Origin: a bacterium
GTDB lineage: Bacteria; Chloroflexota; Limnocylindria; Limnocylindrales; Limnocylindraceae
NCBI GenBank assembly: GCA_009919365.1
Contig: RGBZ01000058.1
Location: 1 to 5,549, forward strand
Length of the DNA: 5,549 nt
Direction of reading: 5' to 3'
Shown: piece after piece, positions 1-5,549 of the stretch
Position numbering within the stretch: the stretch's first letter is position 1
Layout of the letters: each line of letters starts with the position of its first letter
Position numbers and translations under genes: made by a program
The notes under the pieces: model-generated
The model's input: only the letters and a program-made list of their open reading frames with translations
Told to the model about the DNA's origin: nothing
The model's database searches: none

Positions 1-644
1 CTCGCCCGGCTTGGTGCCTGCTGATGAACGGCACGCCCGTGGCCGAGGTAGGCCTGAATTGCGTCAAGTGCTGGCTCCCCAATTGGCACGATGCGCTCCC
101 GTCGTCCCTTGCCAAACAGTCGCACCGAACCATCGGCGAGGTCAATTGAATCGAGATCCAGATTGACGATCTCGCTGACGCGACCGCCCGATCCGTAGAG
201 AAGTTCACCAAGCGCGCGGTTCCGCAACGCATTCGCGCGGGCAGCATCGCTTTCATCGGCGGGATTGCCGAGCGCCGTCAGTAGACGCTCCACCTCCTCT
301 ACGCCCAGCACCGTTGGCAAGGTGCGACGCGATCGCGGCAGATCGATCTCATCGCTGATGGAGCGCGCGATGATCCCTTCTCCTTCAGCAAATCGATAGA
401 GGACGCGCAGTGCTGCTGCTCGGCGACGCATGGTGGAGAGCGCGTTCCCCGGCTGAGCGATCCACTCTTGCGCCGCCTTAGCCGAACTCTTCCAGGCTCC
501 GCCCGCACCGAGTGATTCCGCAAACGACTGATAGTCCCCACGGTAGGCGGCAAGGGTACGCGGGGCGAGGTTGCGCTCTACTCCGAGGTAGAGAATGCAG
601 GAGTCGATCAGGCGATCAATTTCGCTCCGTGACGCGGTAGGCAT
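1..644 (-). CDS. XerC/XerD-type tyrosine site-specific recombinase, 3' end beyond the window
   Basis: The reading frame starts at the ATG in TGATG (A at 644) and stays open to the left edge, giving 214 codons of a protein that is usually about 300 residues long. Residues 10-90 match the SAM-like N-terminal core-binding domain, with a typical NLAPRTLAAYRGDY stretch at about 25-38. The catalytic domain begins near 113. It shows the first catalytic arginine in YGSGGRVSEI (R155) and the catalytic lysine in the beta-hairpin GKGRRERIVPIG (K179). The box with the second arginine and the nucleophilic tyrosine would lie beyond the left edge, so activity cannot be confirmed. In this family, Xer proteins resolve chromosome dimers at dif; XerC, XerD and single-recombinase XerA types cannot be separated from this fragment. 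The start overlaps the recN stop by one base and has no Shine-Dalgarno sequence, so translation is probably coupled to recN. The housekeeping context argues against a phage integrase. Confidence 0.9.
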   Translation of the reverse strand, partial: MPTASRSEIDRLIDSCILYLGVERNLAPRTLAAYRGDYQSFAESLGAGGAWKSSAKAAQEWIAQPGNALSTMRRRAAALRVLYRFAEGEGIIARSISDEIDLPRSRRTLPTVLGVEEVERLLTALGNPADESDAARANALRNRALGELLYGSGGRVSEIVNLDLDSIDLADGSVRLFGKGRRERIVPIGEPALDAIQAYLGHGRAVHQQAPSRA

Positions 645-2320
645 CAGCGGCCGCGACGAGCGTTGGACAAGAGCTCGTGTGCGGCGGCGGTTGCGCCGCT
701 GCCAGCCCCGTCGCCAGCCAACATGGCGGCGAGCTCTACCACTCGCTCTTCGTCGGTGAGGCGCTGCACCTGTGTCAGGGTGCGACCATCCACCTCTCGC
801 TTAGAGACGCGCAGATGAATATCGGCGTGGGCCGCCACCTGCGGTAGGTGCGTGACGCAGAGGACCTGGTGCTGCGTCGAGATTCGGCGCAAGCTTCGGC
901 CGAGGGTCTCCCCCGCTCGTCCGCCGAGCCCAGCGTCGATCTCATCAAACACCAGGGTGCGAGCCTCACTTGCGTCGCTGAGCGCCTCTTCAATGGCGAG
1001 GGAGACTCGGCTCAACTCGCCACCAGATGCAATCTTGGCAATAGGTCCGGCTGGCTCCCCCGCGTTCGGGGCGAAGATGAACGACACATCGTCTCCACCC
1101 CCTTGGTCGACCGCGCAGGGCAACCCCTCAACGAGTGGGTCGCCATCGACACCACCACGATGTACCAGGGGGATCGCAAATGTTGGGGGAAGTTCAAGCG
1201 CCGTCAGTGCCGCGTTTACCGCAGATGTCAGCGTGGTAGCACCTGCGCGACGCACCGCGCGAAGCGCCGTGGCGGCCTCACTGATACGGGTATTGAGCAC
1301 CGTGAGCTGCTGAGCAATTGCGGTCCTTCGCTCTTCTGCACCATCGAGACGCTCTACCTCTTCACGCGCGCGTGTCAACGCCATGAGGAGGCCCGCCTCG
1401 TCAGTGCGGAAGCGTCGCTGCAGCGCCAGGAGCAGCGCTAGTCGGTCCTCGAGTTCACCTAGGCTGCGCGCACCTCCAGCGAAGGGTGTGAGCCCAGCAG
1501 CCTCACGACCAAGGTCATCAATTTCAATGGAGAGGGCGCTCACCCGCTCTTGCAGCGCCGTGGCATCGCCATCGAGCCGGGCCAGCTCGCGAGCGATCCG
1601 CTCGGCGGCTGCCGCACGGGCGCGGAGGCCGCTGCGATCCTCGTTCAGCGCCTCGCGCAGCTCGTCTTGCAGGGCGGAAATTCGCTCGCTGTTTGAGGCG
1701 CGGCGCAACTCTTCTTTCAGTTCGGCCTCTTCCCCCTCGCGCACGTTGGCCGCTTCAAGATCGTCGCGCTCTGTGCGTGCAACCTCCAACAGAGCGAGGC
1801 GACGCACGTCATCGCCACCGAGACCTTGGAGCTCCTCGCGTAGGGCGCCGCGCTGCTGAATGAGACTCGCCACTTCGGCACGATGCCCATCGGCCTTTGA
1901 CCAACGATCGAGCAGGTCGCGCTGTCGTGCTGGGTCACCGAGGCGCTGCTGGTCATGCTGACCATGAATATCAACAAGAGGGCCAATCTCGCCAGCGAGG
2001 CGACCGATCGTCACCAGTTCGTCGTCGATGCGGGCCACAGAACGCCCTTCGGCATAGACCTCACGAACGGCGATCTGATCCCGCCCCTGAGAGGAGATCT
2101 GCAGGTCGACCCGGAGACGGTCAGATCCGGCGCGTACGGCACCTGAGTCTCCGCGACCACCACGCGCGAGCGCAAGCGCGTCAACAAGGAGTGACTTGCC
2201 CGCTCCAGTTTCGCCGGTGAGCACCGTGAGGCCGAGTCCAAACTCAACACGGACCGCATCAATGATTGCGAGGCCGGCCACGCCAAGCTCGCGAATGTGC
2301 GAACCCTTCGGCGCACTCAC
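644..2320 (-). CDS. recN: DNA repair protein RecN (SMC-like ATPase)
   Basis: RecN is a cytoplasmic SMC-family ATPase that acts early in recombinational repair of double-strand breaks. The 558 residues fit the family's usual 550-580. The N-terminal half of the ATPase head carries the Walker A motif GETGAGKS (36-43) and the Q-loop-like HGQHDQ (119-124). A long Glu/Arg/Ala-rich region at about 140-360 is the predicted coiled coil, broken near 275-305 by a hinge-like segment ending in LEDRLALLLALQRRF. The C-terminal half carries the ABC signature ASGGELSR (431-438), Walker B LVFDE (456-460) with D-loop DAGLGG, and a CVTHLPQVAAHAD switch/H-loop (488-500). The start is GTG in a GTGA overlap with the nadK stop. 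No strong Shine-Dalgarno is present, so coupling to nadK is likely. The segment between residues 60 and 120 is about 15 residues shorter than I recall for E. coli RecN, but all ATPase motifs are intact. Confidence 0.97.
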   Translation of the reverse strand: MSAPKGSHIRELGVAGLAIIDAVRVEFGLGLTVLTGETGAGKSLLVDALALARGGRGDSGAVRAGSDRLRVDLQISSQGRDQIAVREVYAEGRSVARIDDELVTIGRLAGEIGPLVDIHGQHDQQRLGDPARQRDLLDRWSKADGHRAEVASLIQQRGALREELQGLGGDDVRRLALLEVARTERDDLEAANVREGEEAELKEELRRASNSERISALQDELREALNEDRSGLRARAAAAERIARELARLDGDATALQERVSALSIEIDDLGREAAGLTPFAGGARSLGELEDRLALLLALQRRFRTDEAGLLMALTRAREEVERLDGAEERRTAIAQQLTVLNTRISEAATALRAVRRAGATTLTSAVNAALTALELPPTFAIPLVHRGGVDGDPLVEGLPCAVDQGGGDDVSFIFAPNAGEPAGPIAKIASGGELSRVSLAIEEALSDASEARTLVFDEIDAGLGGRAGETLGRSLRRISTQHQVLCVTHLPQVAAHADIHLRVSKREVDGRTLTQVQRLTDEERVVELAAMLAGDGAGSGATAAAHELLSNARRGR

Positions 2321-3168
2321 CGTGGGAGAAGGTCGACCTTCTGGCGGACCAGATCCCAGAATGGGGCGGCGCCCTGTAGCTCGACGAAGTTGATTGGCTG
2401 CGCAGCTTCGGTCACTGAGACGCGATCACCGATCGTGAGGGGCTGATCGATCCAGCCGTCGATGGAGACGACCGCATCCTCACCATGCACAATCGTGCAC
2501 GTCACCGTTTGTGTTGCAGAGACGGTGACCGAGCGCAGCGTGGCAAGGTAGGCAGCGATTGGCGTCACGATGAGATTGCGACTCGTCGGCTCGAGAATTG
2601 GCCCACCCGCTGAGAATGAGTAGCCGGTTGAGCCAGTCGGCGAGGAGACGATCACGCCGTCGGCAATATAGGTCGCTAGGTGGCTCTCCCCCACCGCCAC
2701 ATCAAGCCGAAGGACGCGGGGCAGGCGACCGCGCGCGACCACCACATCATTCAACGCGTCAATCTGTTCGGTGCGTCCATCACCATGGTGAATGGTTGCG
2801 CGGAGCGCCATGCGGGGCTGCGTTGACCAGCGCTTGGCAAGGAGCGCGTCGAGGGTCGGTTCGATCTGGAAGGCTTCAGCGCGCGCGAGGAACCCGATCT
2901 TGCCTAGGTTGACGCCGAGCAGCGGGGTGGCGGTGCCAGCAACGGCAGAGGCGGCGCGCAAAAAGGTGCCGTCGCCACCGAATGAGATCAAGACCTCGGT
3001 GTCGGGGAGCGCTGAACGGACTACAGCAACCTCTTCGGCGGCATGCCCCCAGTACTCCACTCCGTTGGCGGCGCACCAGCCGGCAGCCTCATCCCACGCC
3101 TCTTGGGCAAGGTCGTTGGTCGGGTTGTAGACAAATCCGAAGCGGCGCATGCCCACATCATCGCACAT
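2317..3168 (-). CDS. nadK: NAD kinase (ATP/polyphosphate-dependent NAD+ kinase)
   Basis: The enzyme phosphorylates NAD+ to NADP+ in the cytoplasm and sets the NADP(H) pool. Its 283 residues match the bacterial NadK length. The diagnostic GGDGT motif is at 64-68, followed by LLGVNLGKIGFLA (83-95), the substrate-binding ND in ALNDVVVARG (138-147), and the glycine-rich DGVIVSSPTGSTGYSFSAGGP (170-190). A VSIDG motif is near 234-238. The family's usual TPI-x-PH segment reads TPIAAYLATLRS here (202-213), a local divergence. The first ATG (3168) has no Shine-Dalgarno sequence. A second in-frame ATG at 3150 (residue 7, MRRFGFVYNP) fits the usual NadK N-terminus better, so the true protein may be 277 residues. 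The gene follows dxs after a 57-bp gap and overlaps recN by 4 bp. A tlyA gene, frequent just upstream of nadK in related operons, is absent. Confidence 0.96.
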   Translation of the reverse strand: MCDDVGMRRFGFVYNPTNDLAQEAWDEAAGWCAANGVEYWGHAAEEVAVVRSALPDTEVLISFGGDGTFLRAASAVAGTATPLLGVNLGKIGFLARAEAFQIEPTLDALLAKRWSTQPRMALRATIHHGDGRTEQIDALNDVVVARGRLPRVLRLDVAVGESHLATYIADGVIVSSPTGSTGYSFSAGGPILEPTSRNLIVTPIAAYLATLRSVTVSATQTVTCTIVHGEDAVVSIDGWIDQPLTIGDRVSVTEAAQPINFVELQGAAPFWDLVRQKVDLLPR

Positions 3169-3177
3169 GAGAATCAG

Positions 3178-3218
3178 CGTTCGCGTTCCCCGCAGGGGGC
3201 TTCGGGGCGCGGCGAACG
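3178..3218 (-). promoter_or_regulatory. G+C-rich inverted repeat in the dxs-nadK gap, possible RNA structure
   Basis: In transcript sense a perfect 7-bp inverted repeat, CGTTCGC (3218-3212) and GCGAACG (3184-3178), encloses 27 bases that hold CCCC (3207-3204) and GGGG (3191-3188), able to form an inner stem. An alternative fold pairs GCGCCCC (3210-3204) with GGGG-AA-CGC (3191-3183, AA bulged), which excludes the outer stem. No run of T follows, so a classical intrinsic terminator is unlikely. The structure ends 9 bases before the first nadK ATG and could affect ribosome access or mRNA processing between the two halves of the operon. It may also be chance pairing in G+C-rich DNA. Confidence 0.35.
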
Positions 3219-3225
3219 GCGAGGA

Positions 3226-5196
3226 TTACTGGTTGCGCACGCTCCAGGCGGCTCGAATGCGGCGCTCAATCCCAGCCTCATCAAGGCCGATCAGTGTGCG
3301 GAGATCTGAGACGCTGCCGTGGTCGACGAAGCTGCCAGCCGGGATCCCGATGGTGTCGACGGCGGCCTTGACGCGGCGCCCCGTAGCCGCTTCGTGCGCC
3401 GCCAGCGACTCAACAACGGCACCACCAAAGCCTCCCGCTTCAACGCTCTCCTCGAGCGTCACGATGAGGTCGGCGGTCTCGCCATACCGGCGCACCATGG
3501 CGTGATCAAGTGGACTCGCCCAAATTGCGTTGACGACCGCGACGGAGATCCCCTCGGCGCGCAGACGCGCCGCGATAGGCGCGACCCGTTGAATGATCGG
3601 CCCAAAGGCCATGATCGCGATCTGGCTCCCCTCTTCAAGCACCTCGGCAACGCCAACCGGCAGGATCGTTGGAGCCACCTCTGGAACACCCACCACGCTG
3701 TCTCGTGGGTAGTGCAGGGCAAATGGATGATCCTGTGCCAGTGCGGTGCGAACCAGCGAGCGAAGCTGCTGCTCATCTTTTGGCGATGCGATCAAGAGCC
3801 GCGGGATCTGACGCTGGGCAGTGAGCATGAACATTCCCTGATGGCTGGTGCCGTCTTCGCCAACGAGCCCTGCACGGTCTACCCCGATGAGGACTGGCTG
3901 ATCGTTCTGGCAGACGTCGTGCACGATCTGGTCCCAGGCACGCTGCAGGAAGGTTGAATAGATCGCAACGACTGGTCGGCCGCCACCCATGGCGATACCG
4001 GTTGCCGCAGCGACAGCATGCTGCTCGGCGATGCCAACGTCATAGAAGCGGTCTGGATAGGCCACAGCGAACTTGTCGAGGCCGGTTCCTGTTGGCATCC
4101 CTGCGGTAATAGCAACGATGCGCTGGTCAGTCGCAGCGGCGGCAACCACTTCGGCGGCGAAGAAGGCGGTGTAGTTCGGCACCTTGGCCGGCGTTGCGAT
4201 CGGATCAGCGCCAGCCTTGCCGTAGCTATCGGTCGCGCCAACTGGGACCTTGGGGAGAGCCGCACCGTGGAAGGTGATTGGATCAACTTCTGCCGGACGG
4301 TAGCCGCGACCCTTCTGCGTCAGCACATGCACAATCACGGGGCCGTTCATGGTGAAAGCCTTCGCGAATGCCTCTTCGAGTTGTGCCCGGTTGTGACCGT
4401 CGAGAACTCCCACGTAGGTGATCCCGAGATCTTCAAAGAGACGCCCTGGCTCCTGCATGAACGCCACCACTGCGCGACGCAGTCGCTTGGACGATGCGGC
4501 GAGTTGCTTCCCAACGAGTGGTACACGCGATACGGTGCGGTCGTACCAGCTCTTGCTTTCGCGCCAGCGACCAGAGAGCTTCACCTTTGATAGATAGGAG
4601 GAGATTGCGCCGACCGTCGGCGAGATTGACATCTCGTTGTCATTGAGAACGATCAGCAGCGGTGTCCCGCGATCGCCAATATCGTTGAGTGCCTCAAGGC
4701 TTAGTCCGCTCATCAACGCAGCGTCGCCAACGACCACGGCCACCTTCTCGTTGCTGCCGCGAGCGTCGCGCGCCAACGCGAGCCCTTGGCCAATCGAGAT
4801 GCCAGTGCCGGCATGGCCGCCATCAAACACATCATGTGGGGACTCAGTGCGGCGTGGGAAGCCGCCGATGCCGCCAAGCTGACGAAGTGTGCCGAATCGC
4901 GCAAGTCGACCGGTGAGCAGTTTGTGCGGATACGCCTGGTGGCCGGTGTCAAAGACGATGCGATCCACCGGGGAGTTCATCACTCGATGAAGGGCGACCG
5001 TTAGCTCGACAACACCGAGGCTCGGCCCGAGATGTCCGCCCGTAACGGCGGTAGTGGCGATAATCGCCGTCCGGATCTGCTCGGCAATCTGGTCGAGCTC
5101 GGCGCTCGAGAGCGTTTTCAGGCCGGCGGGGCCATCTAGGCGAGCGAGCAGGGAGTCAGCGCCAACGGCGCGCAGTGCGACCCCTTCGTCAGGCAT
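3226..5196 (-). CDS. dxs: 1-deoxy-D-xylulose-5-phosphate synthase
   Basis: Dxs condenses pyruvate with glyceraldehyde 3-phosphate, using thiamine diphosphate and Mg2+, to make 1-deoxy-D-xylulose 5-phosphate, the first step of the MEP isoprenoid pathway and a precursor for thiamine and pyridoxal phosphate. The 656 residues are slightly longer than the usual 620-640. Domain I has GGHLGPSLG (H55), FDTGHQAYPHKLLTGR (82-97), the cofactor motif VVGDAAL (155-161) and LNDNEMSIS (184-192). D158, N187 and M189 align with the E. coli Mg2+ ligands. Domain II has VGIAEQHAV with catalytic E391, YSTFLQRAWDQ (Y413, R419), DRAGLVGEDGTSHQG (R441, D448, H452) and YPRD (R498). The C-terminal domain shows LEESVEAGGFG and IGIPAGSFVDHG. 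Oddities are GDA for GDG, HAGT for HSST near 128, and HQGMFM for HQG-x-FD. The ATG overlaps xseB by 8 bp and has a GGAGG site 6 bases upstream. The usual ispA and tlyA neighbours are missing. Confidence 0.97.
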   Translation of the reverse strand: MPDEGVALRAVGADSLLARLDGPAGLKTLSSAELDQIAEQIRTAIIATTAVTGGHLGPSLGVVELTVALHRVMNSPVDRIVFDTGHQAYPHKLLTGRLARFGTLRQLGGIGGFPRRTESPHDVFDGGHAGTGISIGQGLALARDARGSNEKVAVVVGDAALMSGLSLEALNDIGDRGTPLLIVLNDNEMSISPTVGAISSYLSKVKLSGRWRESKSWYDRTVSRVPLVGKQLAASSKRLRRAVVAFMQEPGRLFEDLGITYVGVLDGHNRAQLEEAFAKAFTMNGPVIVHVLTQKGRGYRPAEVDPITFHGAALPKVPVGATDSYGKAGADPIATPAKVPNYTAFFAAEVVAAAATDQRIVAITAGMPTGTGLDKFAVAYPDRFYDVGIAEQHAVAAATGIAMGGGRPVVAIYSTFLQRAWDQIVHDVCQNDQPVLIGVDRAGLVGEDGTSHQGMFMLTAQRQIPRLLIASPKDEQQLRSLVRTALAQDHPFALHYPRDSVVGVPEVAPTILPVGVAEVLEEGSQIAIMAFGPIIQRVAPIAARLRAEGISVAVVNAIWASPLDHAMVRRYGETADLIVTLEESVEAGGFGGAVVESLAAHEAATGRRVKAAVDTIGIPAGSFVDHGSVSDLRTLIGLDEAGIERRIRAAWSVRNQ

Positions 5197-5476
5197 CCTC
5201 GTCCTCCACTTCGTCGTCGCTCAGGGCCGTTGAGCCATCTGGGAGCAACTCTTCGACCCGCAGGCGCGCCGCCTTCAACTGCGACTCGGCGTGCCTTTGA
5301 AGCGCGACACCTCGTTCGTACTGCCCCACTGCAGCCTCAAGATCTGCATCGTGCGTCTCGAGATCATCCACGATGGAGCGCAGTTCCGCAACGGTCGCCT
5401 CGAAGGTTGCAGGGAGCGTGGCATCGGTCTCCACGCGTCGGGCGGCGCGTGCCGAGGTGACCTTACGCTTCGCCAT
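5189..5476 (-). CDS. xseB: exodeoxyribonuclease VII small subunit
   Basis: XseB binds several copies to each XseA to form exonuclease VII, a metal-independent single-strand DNA exonuclease used in mismatch repair, recombination and damage tolerance. The protein has 95 residues, somewhat longer than the usual 60-85. The family core lies at about 25-77: FEATVAELRSIVDDLE, then LEAAVGQYERGVALQ, then a helix ending in RVEELL. These form the predicted helical hairpin that binds XseA. Outside the core there is a basic N-terminal extension (MAKRKVTSARAARR) and a very acidic C-terminus (DDEVEDEDA). The start ATG lies inside the end of xseA (14-bp overlap), with GGAGG 6 bases upstream. The stop lies inside dxs (8-bp overlap). 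The tight overlaps suggest coupled translation with both neighbours. Confidence 0.94.
   Translation of the reverse strand: MAKRKVTSARAARRVETDATLPATFEATVAELRSIVDDLETHDADLEAAVGQYERGVALQRHAESQLKAARLRVEELLPDGSTALSDDEVEDEDA
5203..5207 (-). promoter_or_regulatory. ribosome-binding site for dxs
   Basis: GGAGG on the minus strand lies 6 bases before the dxs ATG (A at 5196). It sits inside the codons for the acidic C-terminus of XseB, and it supports the chosen dxs start despite the 8-bp overlap. Confidence 0.85.
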
Positions 5477-5549
5477 CAGCCACCTCCCTCACCCGCTCTG
5501 TCACGGTTGCCCGTACGGCACCCTGCGACAAGCGGATCTGTAGCGACGT
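5463..5549 (-). CDS. xseA: exodeoxyribonuclease VII large subunit, C-terminal 28 residues only
   Basis: Only the end of the gene is present; its start lies beyond the right edge. In the frame ending at TAA (5465-5463) the last 28 residues include LQIRLSQGAVRATVTERV. This resembles the typical XseA C-terminus, a short beta-rich tail of the form D-x-L-x-I-R-L-x-x-G-x-(V/A)-x-A-x-V. XseA is the catalytic subunit of exonuclease VII, and its position directly before xseB is the standard arrangement. It overlaps the xseB start by 14 bp. The other two frames give either an early stop or a glycine/arginine-rich sequence unlike XseA. The call rests on a short tail plus gene order; no catalytic residues are visible. 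Confidence 0.8.
   Translation of the reverse strand, partial: TSLQIRLSQGAVRATVTERVREVADGEA
5483..5487 (-). promoter_or_regulatory. ribosome-binding site for xseB
   Basis: GGAGG on the minus strand, part of the longer purine-rich GAGGGAGGTGG, lies 6 bases before the xseB ATG (A at 5476). It lies within the end of xseA and fixes the xseB start. Confidence 0.85.

Noticed and set aside
299..553. Arginine-rich 84-codon frame on the minus strand
   Set aside because: It is the wrong frame of the Xer recombinase gene, whose correct frame runs unbroken from 644 to the left edge with clear family motifs.
1..644. Xer-family gene as evidence of a phage or integron
   Set aside because: It is translationally linked to recN in a housekeeping operon. 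There are no attachment-site repeats, phage genes or cassette features nearby.
848..1441. Open reading frame of 197 codons on the plus strand
   Set aside because: It lies wholly antisense to recN, whose motifs are unambiguous. The translation has no recognisable domain and is explained by G+C-rich codon bias.
3178..3218. Inverted repeat as an intrinsic transcription terminator after dxs
   Set aside because: No T-run follows the stem in the direction of transcription, and the downstream genes are tightly coupled and lack a visible promoter of their own.
3319..3957. Open reading frame of 212 codons on the plus strand
   Set aside because: It is antisense to the catalytic half of dxs, and its translation resembles no known family. 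Long antisense frames are expected opposite G+C-rich genes.
4018..4590. Open reading frame of 190 codons on the plus strand
   Set aside because: It is antisense to dxs, with no recognised protein features.
5476..5478. TGATG junction suggesting that xseA stops at TGA 5478-5476
   Set aside because: That frame upstream encodes a glycine/arginine-rich sequence unlike XseA. The frame ending at TAA 5465-5463 gives a typical XseA tail.

Overview
The window is a tightly packed, G+C-rich bacterial segment. Every supported gene lies on the minus strand, so transcription runs from position 5549 down to position 1. In transcription order the genes are: the 3' end of xseA (exonuclease VII large subunit), xseB (exonuclease VII small subunit), dxs (1-deoxy-D-xylulose-5-phosphate synthase), nadK (NAD kinase), recN (SMC-like DNA repair ATPase), and the first two thirds of a XerC/XerD-type tyrosine recombinase that runs off the left edge. 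I see no rRNA, tRNA, CRISPR array, insertion sequence or plus-strand gene.

Layout. xseA and xseB overlap by 14 bp, and xseB and dxs by 8 bp. Both xseB and dxs have a clear GGAGG ribosome-binding site lying inside the upstream gene. The only real gap is 57 bp between dxs and nadK, and it contains a G+C-rich inverted repeat. nadK and recN overlap by 4 bp (GTGA, with GTG as the recN start). recN and the recombinase gene overlap by 1 bp (TGATG). The arrangement looks like one operon read from a promoter outside the window, possibly with a control point in the dxs-nadK gap.

Function. The cluster mixes DNA repair and recombination (exonuclease VII, RecN, Xer recombinase) with two central metabolic enzymes: Dxs, the entry step of the MEP isoprenoid pathway, and NAD kinase, which supplies NADP(H). 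This is a variant of the neighbourhood common in Gram-positive and related bacteria (xseA-xseB-[ispA]-dxs-tlyA-[nadK/argR]-recN). Here ispA and tlyA are missing from their usual slots.

Organism. Base composition, gene order with nadK before recN, and a Dxs with several unusual motif variants suggest a high-G+C lineage on the Chloroflexota/Actinomycetota side of the tree, perhaps an uncultured one. This is a low-confidence inference from gene order and protein style. The window is ordinary core-genome sequence. I found no undescribed system; the points worth checking are the Dxs motif substitutions, the dxs-nadK gap and the compact gene order.
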